A DNA stretch of 51,971 nucleotides from a virus. The notes under the pieces are model-generated. The model did not search any database. It had not been told where the DNA came from and worked only from the letters and a program-made list of their open reading frames with translations. Both the position numbers and the translations under genes were made by a program. The stretch covers positions 1-51,971 of IMG/VR virus record IMGVR_UViG_3300047483_000126; one strand, given 5' to 3'. This document shows, one piece after another, positions 31,801 to 39,377 of this stretch (the stretch's first letter is position 1; every line of letters starts with the position of its first letter).

Positions 31801-33388
31801 GGTATCCTGCGGCGGTGCCAGAGAATGATGTTGCGGAGGTGTAGTTATTAAACTTAAATTGCCCGCTAGCGTATCCTCCGAAGATTTCATTTATCTGACC
31901 TCCTCCATTTGCTGTGTGTAATGTAATCTTAGTTCTTGTATCTGAACCATCTATACCAAAGCGTATTTCAGCCTTGTTATTACCATTACCAGAAGCGTAT
32001 TCAGTTCCAATGTACCTGTATTGACCAGGTACGTTTTGCTGAGTATATAATTTAATGCTACCAGTAGATATTGTTACGTCTCCAGCAGTACTTAATGCGC
32101 CAGAAAAAATAGCAGGTCCTCCACCTGTAAAAGTAAACTTATTTGAGCTGCCAAAGTTCATCTCTAAAGCCCCAGCATCCATTACCATATAGTCAGATGT
32201 GCCACTCCAGAATAAACCAAAATAGCCCCTTGCTGTACCTGCGCTATTAAAGAATCTTAAGTAGCTTGAACCTGTAGAAGTCCCCGCTTGCATTCTTAAT
32301 GCTAGAGTATCAAAGTTGCCAATAGTTACAGTATTTGTAAATCTTGCTGTCCCATTAACATCAAGCATATAACTCGTTGCCGCATAACTCGCATAACCTA
32401 TGCTTAGGCTATTGCCAAAGTAAGATGTATCGTTTGTGTGGAGCAACACCTTAAGGGCGCCTGCTGCGTTGTAATAGTACGCTAAAGCAGTACCATCAAC
32501 TCCGACATAAAATGGATAAGCAGATAGCGAGCCATCAGATTTCTCGACACGGAATTGCCCTCCTGTAGGATTAGAACGCATTGATACAATGTTGTTTCCG
32601 ACAAGAGTTCCTCCGTTAATTGATAAGGTAGAAGCGTTGATTACTGAGCTAAATGTCTTTACGCCTGTAATCGTTTCTGCGCCTGCAATATGAACTACAC
32701 CTGAATCGTTAGCAGGCGTATATCCTAATATTGCAGCAATAGTCTTATTCTTCCAAAGATTGGTTGCGGACTCGTATGTTAGTATCTCATTATTCGCCTT
32801 AGATGTAATCAAGACATCGTGAATCTCATCTAACTCAAATCCATTCTGGATAGATACAAAGATAACTCCAACAGTTGCGTGTTGACGAATACAACGACCA
32901 ACAACCACTCCGTGAGCAGGTTGTGTAGGACGAGTTGTTGTCATCTCACCAGCAGTCTCAGAAAGCCAAATCATTGAACCTTCTGTTAATAGCGAGGTGT
33001 CAATATTCCTAACGTATCCAAATGTTGTACAGAAAGCCTTGTCGCCACCTGTCGCGGATTCCGTCATTACGCCAAATGTCTTTGATGATGTACTTTCAGC
33101 CGTAGCTGCAGCGTATCTTACAAGAACATTGGAGCCATCAGAGCCCGCCTGATAAACAACCTTACCATTAGTAAGCCCTGTGTTATCAGCGTGCTTTACT
33201 AGAACAGGAAGCTCTTGACCGATTTGCTGAGTCACATTCCCTCCCTTCATCTGAAACTCTAAGGTTCCATCGGTATCATTCCAAACAATCTTTCCAGGAG
33301 CCCCCGCAGGCGCAGCTACGGTCGTGTCTACTTTAAAGTAATTGCTTGTAATCCCAGCTTTAGCCAGTATTTCTGTTAAGAATCTCAT
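28817..33388 (-). CDS. Large tail fibre/tailspike with C-terminal S74 chaperone
   Basis: 1523 aa. Central beta-rich fibre with many Gly/Ser/Asn repeats, including two copies of RAPIFYDSNDT.YY.D typical of trimeric tail fibres. The last ~115 residues are an intramolecular chaperone of peptidase family S74: WSDRRAKENISNI (Ser/Lys catalytic pair near 1413-1418), RVGFIAQELQAVLPEVV, NVNYGQIVSVLTEA and a terminal coiled coil (IIVSQ-type heptads). This domain trimerises the fibre and is then cut off. Residues 1-230 look like a virion-attachment and carbohydrate-type module. It is the likely receptor-binding protein. Confidence 0.85.
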   Translation of the reverse strand: MRFLTEILAKAGITSNYFKVDTTVAAPAGAPGKIVWNDTDGTLEFQMKGGNVTQQIGQELPVLVKHADNTGLTNGKVVYQAGSDGSNVLVRYAAATAESTSSKTFGVMTESATGGDKAFCTTFGYVRNIDTSLLTEGSMIWLSETAGEMTTTRPTQPAHGVVVGRCIRQHATVGVIFVSIQNGFELDEIHDVLITSKANNEILTYESATNLWKNKTIAAILGYTPANDSGVVHIAGAETITGVKTFSSVINASTLSINGGTLVGNNIVSMRSNPTGGQFRVEKSDGSLSAYPFYVGVDGTALAYYYNAAGALKVLLHTNDTSYFGNSLSIGYASYAATSYMLDVNGTARFTNTVTIGNFDTLALRMQAGTSTGSSYLRFFNSAGTARGYFGLFWSGTSDYMVMDAGALEMNFGSSNKFTFTGGGPAIFSGALSTAGDVTISTGSIKLYTQQNVPGQYRYIGTEYASGNGNNKAEIRFGIDGSDTRTKITLHTANGGGQINEIFGGYASGQFKFNNYTSATSFSGTAAGYLAFDSSGNVITVAGVAATDNTKLPLAGGTMTGIIGFTNTVGNKIDFYFSGEDRYGIQVQSSELRIHSGAQGAASGGITFGKSTSTTFTEYLRIRNDGDIQAVGSLFMGTSGTSYIRMGRFPNSVSNSGEAWIGRASDRNAGTMTVQLGGSSNASFFEVVDYGWTTVTLKVGMNDFSYKGNVVIHAGNISSQSVSYASTAGTASNISAYTINQNLGTGNDVTHAILRASSYIVTPLIYSGGGNVVLGNNLQVGSGLSTNSTYEANFFGRFTPDGKYLTRNWQLNDGGYTWSNLNYTQVSDSPIGSYTMRGNNNSSTNQRQSGWVAIDRTKTYKVSVWYRTISGSPLVYLSFTQAGWDLSQPDNGGWGQPYFAIVNTSSTAWQEFTMTIGPSGSGAGYTWYSYARYAQLGVLMNYNNSGNAEITGFKMEEVDSTLANNTTVLGDSLYVGTSTSSNIYMTDSDESTRRIHCNSGRIGFLNTSASWGAYCDNSGNWISDSSLRAPIFYDSNDTSYYLDPNSTGTSLNVAGTVRGSYFIASNYSSTGYTQYKGYDNNNHFIMVRGRVTGNTSSPTYTGYHRTSLVEYAEANDDTGWFFQTAATGNYDIVARITRSYSQFEGSVRAPIFYDSNDTGYYADFASTSRMNAIVYNDLKWAGDQSYGFLGRNVYADTINGRGSDPLEINYYDGGDVRIGQGVNGNKGLYAGALYDAGSRVAISRGEGRNYVDYSRYVYNNGAYSGSGWIEPSDLGVRYANSAGSLSGFDKTNPSFGAVYASNWFRAQGDCGLYSQDYGGHIRRALTGSYGNWETFGYNRNGWSGFLNLNNYNLNLMMNSSGDHGFYMENGSGWTFFFNRGNHCAGIGTDNTWSGDGLRVVKQISAEYGFTTWSDRRAKENISNITSALDKVLQMRGVYFNYIKDNAKVKRVGFIAQELQAVLPEVVNYAEEIDEYNVNYGQIVSVLTEATKEQNDMIISQATRIEQLELLVQQLINSNNGISN

Positions 33389-33396
33389 TCAGTATA

Positions 33397-34605
33397 TTAT
33401 TTTTTAATAACTACTCTGTAAGCGTTAGAAGCTGGAGCTACTGCAAATGATACAGTAACTACAGAAGTTGAAGTAAGTACTACGTCAGCAAATACTTCTT
33501 CGTAGGTTGAATTATCATAAATAGCAACTACAACATCTCTTGTGCCAAGTGCGTGTGTTAAGGCAAATGAAGTTGCTGTGCCGTCTCCTACGTTAGCAGC
33601 ATAACCACCTGTGCGATTATCTAGTAACGTTTTTAATTTTAATGGAGTAACGATTGTTGCGTCGTCTGTACCTGTATTAACTTCAGTTTGTGTTGCAATT
33701 TCTGCAATACCTGAACGAGTTTCAGTAGCTGTGCGACCTGCTAAAGTAGCTGGTGTTACTGCATCTGTGGCGTTTGTTCCTGTGTTAACTTCAGTTTGTG
33801 TAGCTAACGTTACTAAACCTAAGATAGATTCAGTAGCTTGGTCACGGTTAACTTCTAACTGAATCCAATCTGAAGCTACAGTTACAGACGCATTATCTAC
33901 TCTTGCAATAATGACATCCCCAATGTTAAACGCTACTCCACCTACCGTTCCGCCAAAACTAACATACCAATAATCTCCCTTTTTTGTTCCTGCTACAGGA
34001 GAAGAGCCAGTAGGAAAAACACCTATTGAAGCATCCCATCCTCCTTCTAAGTTCCCTAAACCACCTGTTGCAGCGTCAACATAAGCCTTGACAGCAGCCG
34101 CAGAAGGGATATTTGAGTTAGCAGCACCTGTTAGGTTAGTGTCTGTAATAATATCAACCTCAGCAACGTTACCTGTTGAACCAGATACGTTACCTAAGAC
34201 TTTACCGCTTGCAATTGTTTGAATCTTAGCAAACGTTACTTGATTCCCACCTATCTTAACAGTAGTAACCGCACCATTATCTAGCTTTGCAGTTGTGATA
34301 CCAAGGTCTTTAACTTGAATGGCATCAGCTGAAATCTCAATCGTAGCGTTGTCCACATTGATGTCTAAGGTAACAGAGCCTGTAGTTCCGCCTCCGCCTA
34401 GACCAGCTCCCGCTACAACAGCAGAAATGTCACCAGAAGCGTCAACCCACGCAGTTCCATTATAGAAATATAAGTGCGCATCAGTTGTATTGAAATACAC
34501 TTGTCCTGCTACAGGAGAAGATGGAGCTGATGATAGATTCTGAATCGCGACGTTTAATATCTGATTCTTTGTTAAATCTAAACTGGTTAAAAACTTCTTT
34601 GCCAT
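33397..34605 (-). CDS. Tail/head fibre protein with repeated TQTEVNTGT units
   Basis: 402 aa. Starts FLTSLDLTKNQILNVAIQNLSSAPSSPVAGQVYFNT..HLYFYNGTAWVDA, the usual opening of phage fibre proteins ('G.iYyNT....fyNGtaW'). Two ATQTEVNTGT.DA.TP..L repeats occur near 265-325. The C-terminal ~60 residues (FALTHALGTRDVVVAIYD…YEEVFADVV) form a small beta domain that also ends the neighbouring 411-aa protein. A fibre that sits beside the S74 fibre; probably structural. Confidence 0.75.
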   Translation of the reverse strand: MAKKFLTSLDLTKNQILNVAIQNLSSAPSSPVAGQVYFNTTDAHLYFYNGTAWVDASGDISAVVAGAGLGGGGTTGSVTLDINVDNATIEISADAIQVKDLGITTAKLDNGAVTTVKIGGNQVTFAKIQTIASGKVLGNVSGSTGNVAEVDIITDTNLTGAANSNIPSAAAVKAYVDAATGGLGNLEGGWDASIGVFPTGSSPVAGTKKGDYWYVSFGGTVGGVAFNIGDVIIARVDNASVTVASDWIQLEVNRDQATESILGLVTLATQTEVNTGTNATDAVTPATLAGRTATETRSGIAEIATQTEVNTGTDDATIVTPLKLKTLLDNRTGGYAANVGDGTATSFALTHALGTRDVVVAIYDNSTYEEVFADVVLTSTSVVTVSFAVAPASNAYRVVIKK

Positions 34606-34613
34606 TGCTTATG

Positions 34614-35849
34614 TTAATTTAAAAATGCCTTGCCGCTAAATGCTGCGGAGAATGTTATTACTACTTGACTTGTACTTGTATAGTTAACCTCCCCTATAAC
34701 TTCATCATTTGCAGAATCAACTATGCTAACGGAAGGATATTTACCTAAATCGTGATTAATTGTCCAGACAGCTGCTGGAGTGGATTGTGTAAACACATAC
34801 CCTAATTTTGCTGTAAAAGTAAGTTTATTATTGCTTACTGCAATGGCTAAACCTGAGTTTGCTGATTCAACAAGCAATGTTTCACCAGTAAGTATCCCAT
34901 CGCTATTTACTCCATCAGATACAACAAATGCAGTATTGTTTGCAACAGATAACGCAAACGGTAACATTTGTGTAGCCTTATATGTATAAGGATTTGTAGG
35001 AGGCAATAACCCTAGTAATTGGTCTAGGATAGGCTTACATCCATCAAGAGTATTTGTATCATAGCGAGCTATCAAATGAGAGTATAAACCCAATACTAAA
35101 TCATACTCCTCATTACGTCTTTCGTACTCGTCAGGATTAGTCGTTTTGTACGCCTCAATTTGGTCCTTGTAAGTATTCATTAAGGCAACCAACTCTTCTT
35201 GAGTAGGTGCTTCTCTAATGTCATATGTCTCTTCTAATAAGTCAACATAACTTACCGTTAACCAAGACTTAGAAGAGTGCGTATAAGCCACGGAAATATC
35301 TGATTTGACTAGATATATACCCTCGTAGTATTTCGAGCTGTGAGAGGGCGTTAAAACGTCTCCTACGCTTTGCTTCTTTAACGCTCCAACCTCGCTTCCA
35401 GCGGGAGTGTAAGTATAGAAGTCTCTAGTTAATACACCTGTAAAGCTTCCAGATGTTTCGTAAGGCGTTGAATCGCGAAATTTGATATCTGGTAAAACTA
35501 CATCAGACTCGTTTAAGATACTCTTTGTGGGCTTGGTCCAATTGAAGTCGAAGGTACGCTCTAGCGTGTATTCTGTGGCAGCAGCGTCTAATGCAACAAA
35601 GTTTACCACATAATTGCCCGTCATTATACCATCGTTGATGATGGTAAGTAATGCAATATCAACTGAGCCTCCTGGCGCTGATATGTCGGGGGAGACAAAG
35701 TCTGTGTGTATTATCTGCGACCCATCAGGATAAGTTACCGAGAAATTACCCTTTGCCAAAGTAAATCCTGTAGAAGTATCCGTCAGGCGCAACACCCTTG
35801 TAGATGTCTTCTCGTTTACAATAAATTGGGCATTAAAATTTGCAGGCAT
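34614..35849 (-). CDS. Fibre/appendage protein, 411 aa
   Basis: 411 aa. N-terminal ~130 residues are a beta domain (NAQFIVNEKTSTRVLRLTDTS…NFSVTYPDGSQI), with a helical middle (QEELVALMNTYKDQIEAYK) and a C-terminal beta domain with AVWTINHDLGKYPSVSIVDS..DEVIGEVNY, a pattern common at the end of phage fibre or head-decoration proteins. The 'MPANFNAQF' start follows a -7 element TATATTTG. It may be a baseplate or head fibre; exact role not visible. Confidence 0.65.
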   Translation of the reverse strand: MPANFNAQFIVNEKTSTRVLRLTDTSTGFTLAKGNFSVTYPDGSQIIHTDFVSPDISAPGGSVDIALLTIINDGIMTGNYVVNFVALDAAATEYTLERTFDFNWTKPTKSILNESDVVLPDIKFRDSTPYETSGSFTGVLTRDFYTYTPAGSEVGALKKQSVGDVLTPSHSSKYYEGIYLVKSDISVAYTHSSKSWLTVSYVDLLEETYDIREAPTQEELVALMNTYKDQIEAYKTTNPDEYERRNEEYDLVLGLYSHLIARYDTNTLDGCKPILDQLLGLLPPTNPYTYKATQMLPFALSVANNTAFVVSDGVNSDGILTGETLLVESANSGLAIAVSNNKLTFTAKLGYVFTQSTPAAVWTINHDLGKYPSVSIVDSANDEVIGEVNYTSTSQVVITFSAAFSGKAFLN

Positions 35850-35870
35850 ACCAGCTTAGGATAATTTGTT

Positions 35871-35878
35871 CAAATATA
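35871..35878 (-). promoter_or_regulatory. TATATTTG -7 element for fibre unit
   Basis: Exact TAnnTTTG on the minus strand, 21 bases before the 411-aa start and just beyond the terminator of the previous gene. No clear TTG at -33, so strength is uncertain. Confidence 0.45.
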
Positions 35879-35892
35879 CGATATTTTATATT

Positions 35893-35928
35893 GCTTTAAA
35901 AAAAGAAAAGCGTTACAATATGTAACGC
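35893..35928 (-). terminator. Strong intrinsic terminator after the 274-aa gene
   Basis: Minus strand: perfect 7-bp stem GCGTTAC / GTAACGC (928-922 with 916-910), 5-nt loop, then TTTTCTTTTTTT. Textbook rho-independent structure. Confidence 0.85.
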
Positions 35929-35971
35929 CTTCTTATTAACCCAACCAAACAAATCAATCCTGTAGTCGGAT

Positions 35972-36796
35972 TTAGCCTAGGCGGCTCTTGATGGCTTCTA
36001 GCTCATCTGGATTTGTTTCTAATAAATGGTCGGCTAATTCCTTGAAGTAGTTCTTGTCCTTACCTTTTGTGTAAGTAAAGATTACTTTCCCTGTTTCAAC
36101 CCATTTAAAGCACGATGCGTTCACATCATTCTTGATAATGTTCTTCTTTACAGCATCTTTTAATGCACTCTCGTTAGCTAAAGATGCGCGCTCAACTACC
36201 TCTAAGAACTCTTCAGGATAGTCTCCTGCGTAGTCTTCAAGTTCATTGCGTAGCTCGTCATTAGATTCTGCGTCAATTCCGAGTGCTAACGCAACCTCTT
36301 TTGCTTTCTTGTCATCTAAATCTAATGCTAAGTTAACTGCTTTTACGATTAACTTACGCAAGTTTCTTTCAGTCTTAGCTTCTTTCTGTGCGTCAATACG
36401 AGAGAATAATACCTCGATTTCTGGGTCATCCTTGATTCTGTCTGGATTCGACTCGTTATAGTTACATAACTCTAAGAACTGATAAATCTTCTGGTGAACG
36501 GGGTTGTTTCCGTTAAGGAACAAGTATCCCATATTAGCAGCTGTAAATACAATGCTAATAAACGATGGGTTACCATCAATGTCTGTTCTTTCGATTGCAG
36601 CAATAGTAACGAATTCGTTTGTGCCTTTATCTAAGATAGTGTCAATTGGTCTAATCTGTAATGCAGATGGCATTAAGAACTTTCCTGGATTATCAGGGTC
36701 AGGACGCACGTTAAGTACGCGGTAAATAGCTCTTTCATTTGGAGCTAGTTTACGAATCATCTTGTCTGATAGATTATTAAAATCTGATGCTTTCAT
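35972..36796 (-). CDS. Unknown 274-aa virion/morphogenesis protein
   Basis: 274 aa. First half beta-containing (AIYRVLNVRPDPDNPGKFLMPSALQIRPIDTI..GTNEFVTIAAIERTD), second half helical and acidic (EAKTERNLRKLIVKAVNLALDLDDKKAKEVALALGIDAESNDELRNELED). No export signal. It is a single-gene unit: its own promoter with AACCAAACA leader and a strong terminator. Position right after the major capsid gene suggests a decoration, head-completion or minor capsid protein made at a separately set level; this is inference. Confidence 0.65.
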   Translation of the reverse strand: MKASDFNNLSDKMIRKLAPNERAIYRVLNVRPDPDNPGKFLMPSALQIRPIDTILDKGTNEFVTIAAIERTDIDGNPSFISIVFTAANMGYLFLNGNNPVHQKIYQFLELCNYNESNPDRIKDDPEIEVLFSRIDAQKEAKTERNLRKLIVKAVNLALDLDDKKAKEVALALGIDAESNDELRNELEDYAGDYPEEFLEVVERASLANESALKDAVKKNIIKNDVNASCFKWVETGKVIFTYTKGKDKNYFKELADHLLETNPDELEAIKSRLG

Positions 36797-36804
36797 TTTT
36801 ATTT

Positions 36805-36843
36805 TGTTTGGTTACGCAAATGTATCAATTATTCTTATAACAA
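36805..36843 (-). promoter_or_regulatory. Promoter plus AACCAAACA leader for the 274-aa gene
   Basis: Minus strand: TTG (843-841), 16-bp spacer (short), TACATTTG (824-817), 3 bases, AACCAAACA (813-805), 8 bases, ATG at 36796. The -33 lies in the U-tract of the capsid gene terminator. Confidence 0.65.
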
Positions 36844-36868
36844 AAAAGAGGAGGATTGCTCCCCCTCT
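36842..36868 (-). terminator. Intrinsic terminator after the capsid gene
   Basis: Minus strand: 9-bp stem AGAGGGGGA / TCCTCCTCT (868-860 with 855-847, one G-U), GCAA loop, then TTTTTT. The tetraloop GCAA is a stable GNRA type. Confidence 0.85.
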
Positions 36869-36888
36869 CTTTGTCAATCAATCAAACA

Positions 36889-38220
36889 CTATACTGAATA
36901 TTTCAAGAAGTGCTCATTTCCAACTGTCTCAAGTCCTTCGATTGAGCTATACACGATATCAAGTGTATCTGTGTCAGAAGTTGGAGTTGGCGCTAAGCCA
37001 CCTAACATTTTCTCGCGGAAACGAGAGTTAACGCCATCTGGCATTTCTAAGTAGCGCATCATCATACGGTCTACTTGTCCACCACCTTGCTCAACCTTAA
37101 TCTTTCCAGCAGGAACTAAGTAAGCCTCCTTAGAGAATACTGTAGCACCACCAACTGAAGTTACTTGTGGGTGAGACAATGCATTTAAACGCTTCTTGTG
37201 GAATGTACGTCCGAATGCAGAGATAGAGTTAACGCCTAATGCGATAGCTACATCTTTCTTGTTACCAAATGAAGCGTAGTTGATAGCTCCGTTAACGAAT
37301 TGAGTAGCAGCTGTGATAGTTGTATCAAAAGCGTTATCGAAATCAGCACCAGCCCATAACAAGTACTCTGAAGGGCAACGGTTAGCATCCATCAAACGAG
37401 ATAATGCAGATAAGTCAGCTAAAGTAACTGTGTTTCCAGTTGCTGTAGAAGATGAAATACCACCAGCGTTAACAATAGTATCGCGTAAACCACGAGTTGT
37501 ATTGATAGCGTTTCCGTCAGCATCAGTTAAACCTGCAGACTCACGACCGAATAAGATAGCATAAAGGATATCCATACGGTGCTTCAAATATGCATCGTGC
37601 TGTTGCTTTAAGAAGTAGTAAGGCTTGCCTTTGAATTCAACCTCAATCTTCGAACCATAAGCGATATCTGTAACAGAAGTCTTAGTTTTGAAGATTTGCA
37701 ACTTGTTTGAACGCTTGATTAAGTCAGACTTACGCATTTGGTTAGAACCAGTTCCTTCCGCGTATGCGTTAGACATAAACGATAACTTAGCACCAGTTGT
37801 AGTTGCAGGAATCGCGTCTCCAGAGTTAACTGGCTTAACAGTGATAACGAAGTCAGTAGCAGAAGAAATTGCTGATACATAACCTACTACGCCTGTAGCG
37901 AACAAAATCAACTCACCTACTACTGGCTTAACAGAAGTTGCGCCAACGCAAGTGATGTCAACTGAAGCACCAGCAGCACCCGCAGATGTACCTGGAGTCT
38001 TAACTGTAGCAGTTGCATACAAGAAGTTGTTTTGTACTGTGAAGTATTCAGTCTGTGCAGTAGCCTTAGCCTTACCTGTCCAGTCTAATACGTCCAACAT
38101 AGACGCTTCCTCATCATAGATGTCTAATACGTCCTTTAAAATTTCACGTTGCTCTAACGTGTTTGTGAATGATACAGTCGACAAGAATGTTCTGTCGATG
38201 TTACCTGCTCCAATAGCCAT
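36889..38220 (-). CDS. Major capsid protein, HK97-like fold
   Basis: 443 aa. Layout fits an HK97-type coat protein: N-arm (LSTVSFTNTLEQREILKDVLDIYDEE), a beta insertion at about 80-155 (VKPVVGELILFATGVVGYVSAI…), an E-loop-like region, and spine helix/P-domain segments (YYFLKQQHDAYLKHRMDILYAILFG, LADLSALSRLMDAN). The C-terminal part (GKIKVEQGGGQVDRMMMRYLEMPDGVNSR) is a typical coat A-domain ending. It lies 26 bases after a scaffold-like acidic protein and ends at a strong terminator. Family call by gene order and size; no diagnostic motif. Confidence 0.75.
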   Translation of the reverse strand: MAIGAGNIDRTFLSTVSFTNTLEQREILKDVLDIYDEEASMLDVLDWTGKAKATAQTEYFTVQNNFLYATATVKTPGTSAGAAGASVDITCVGATSVKPVVGELILFATGVVGYVSAISSATDFVITVKPVNSGDAIPATTTGAKLSFMSNAYAEGTGSNQMRKSDLIKRSNKLQIFKTKTSVTDIAYGSKIEVEFKGKPYYFLKQQHDAYLKHRMDILYAILFGRESAGLTDADGNAINTTRGLRDTIVNAGGISSSTATGNTVTLADLSALSRLMDANRCPSEYLLWAGADFDNAFDTTITAATQFVNGAINYASFGNKKDVAIALGVNSISAFGRTFHKKRLNALSHPQVTSVGGATVFSKEAYLVPAGKIKVEQGGGQVDRMMMRYLEMPDGVNSRFREKMLGGLAPTPTSDTDTLDIVYSSIEGLETVGNEHFLKYSV

Positions 38221-38246
38221 TTTTTAAATAATTTAATTGTTAAACA

Positions 38247-39323
38247 CTATTTTTTTGTAATAGTCATTCCCTGCAAGAAAGCAATTGGGTCATCTGATGG
38301 TCTCTCAATACTGTTAGACTCAATAACCGTCTTGTTTATCGTTGGTGGAACAACATTCTTTAGTTCAGACTCCATCGCCTTGCGTCCTAAAGACTTTCCG
38401 TGTTTAATTAATTCGCTTATAAATTGAGTTGGATTCTGCGCGAATGCAACTGTTTTTGTCCACTTATCCCAATCAACACTTCCGTCTTTTGCAAAGATGG
38501 AAAGGAACTTGTTCGAGTCCATAGCGTAGTCAACCACAACATTTGGGTCCTGAATCTGGTAATTAATACCTTCTCCGTTTGCCCCTACTTTAATAACGTT
38601 GTCCTTGATAACGGCTGCAACTCCTTCACTAATAATTTTTCTGCTCTGTTCTTGTTGAGCAGCAAGTTCTTCCTGCGAAGGACCTGTTTGAGCTTGTGGT
38701 GATTGGACGTTGTTCAAGAATTGCTGTTGCTCTTCTATGAAAGTCTTTCTTAACCTTTGTGCATCTCGCTTTAATAAGGCTTGACCGACTTCTTGGTCTT
38801 CTTCATCATACGCATCTAACCCATATTTCTCTAGCTCCTTGTCAAATAACTTCTGCTTTGCTTTTGGACTAAGGTCTGCGTTTTCCGCATCAAATTTAAC
38901 CTTAAGTACCTCAACGTCAGACATCTCGTTATAGTCGACTTCGGTCGCTCTTAAGAAAGGCTGTAGTGTACCATACGTCTCGTAGTACTGTACAGCTTTC
39001 TCAATGAACGGGTCTTTAAACTTATACTGAGCAGGAGCTTCGTCAGCCGTTACGTCTGCTGTGTCATTCGTCTGAATCGTCTCATCCTCCTGAATCACAG
39101 TTTCTGCCGCATATCCAGCCTCAGAATCTGCCTCCTCTGTATTTTCTACTGAAGTCTCAACGTTCTGAGACTCATTATCTTCACTAGAATTATCAGCTCC
39201 TTGGTCTTCAACGCTATCATCTGCGCTAGAAGTTTCCTCGGAAGTCTCTGATGTTTCCTCTGGTGTTTCAACAATTGGTTCGTCTTTAGACAATAACTCG
39301 TCTAGGTTAATTGGCTCTGCCAT
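38247..39323 (-). CDS. Acidic scaffold-like protein, 358 aa
   Basis: 358 aa. Residues 1-100 are extremely acidic and Ser/Glu/Thr-rich (EETSETSEETSSADDSVEDQG…); residues 110-240 are helical (coiled coil EEQQQFLNNVQ, EELAAQQEQSRKI), and the C-terminus ends in a short basic tail, MTITKK. This composition and the position between portal and capsid gene are those of a head scaffolding protein. It has its own composite promoter/leader. Confidence 0.7.
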   Translation of the reverse strand: MAEPINLDELLSKDEPIVETPEETSETSEETSSADDSVEDQGADNSSEDNESQNVETSVENTEEADSEAGYAAETVIQEDETIQTNDTADVTADEAPAQYKFKDPFIEKAVQYYETYGTLQPFLRATEVDYNEMSDVEVLKVKFDAENADLSPKAKQKLFDKELEKYGLDAYDEEDQEVGQALLKRDAQRLRKTFIEEQQQFLNNVQSPQAQTGPSQEELAAQQEQSRKIISEGVAAVIKDNVIKVGANGEGINYQIQDPNVVVDYAMDSNKFLSIFAKDGSVDWDKWTKTVAFAQNPTQFISELIKHGKSLGRKAMESELKNVVPPTINKTVIESNSIERPSDDPIAFLQGMTITKK

Positions 39324-39333
39324 ATTATATTAT

Positions 39334-39377
39334 TGTTTGGTTATGCAAATGTATAAACTATTGCTGCTTATTTGCAA
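39334..39377 (-). promoter_or_regulatory. Promoter plus AACCAAACA leader for scaffold and capsid genes
   Basis: Minus strand: TTG (377-375), 21-bp spacer, TACATTTG (353-346), 3 bases, AACCAAACA (342-334), 10 bases, ATG at 39323. The clearest example of the composite module; the -33 overlaps the last codons of the portal gene. Confidence 0.75.

Noticed and set aside
13455-33388. Tape measure, tube or sheath proteins
   Set aside because: No long helical tape-measure-like gene or tail assembly frameshift; large genes here are beta-rich fibres or the tail-hub type.
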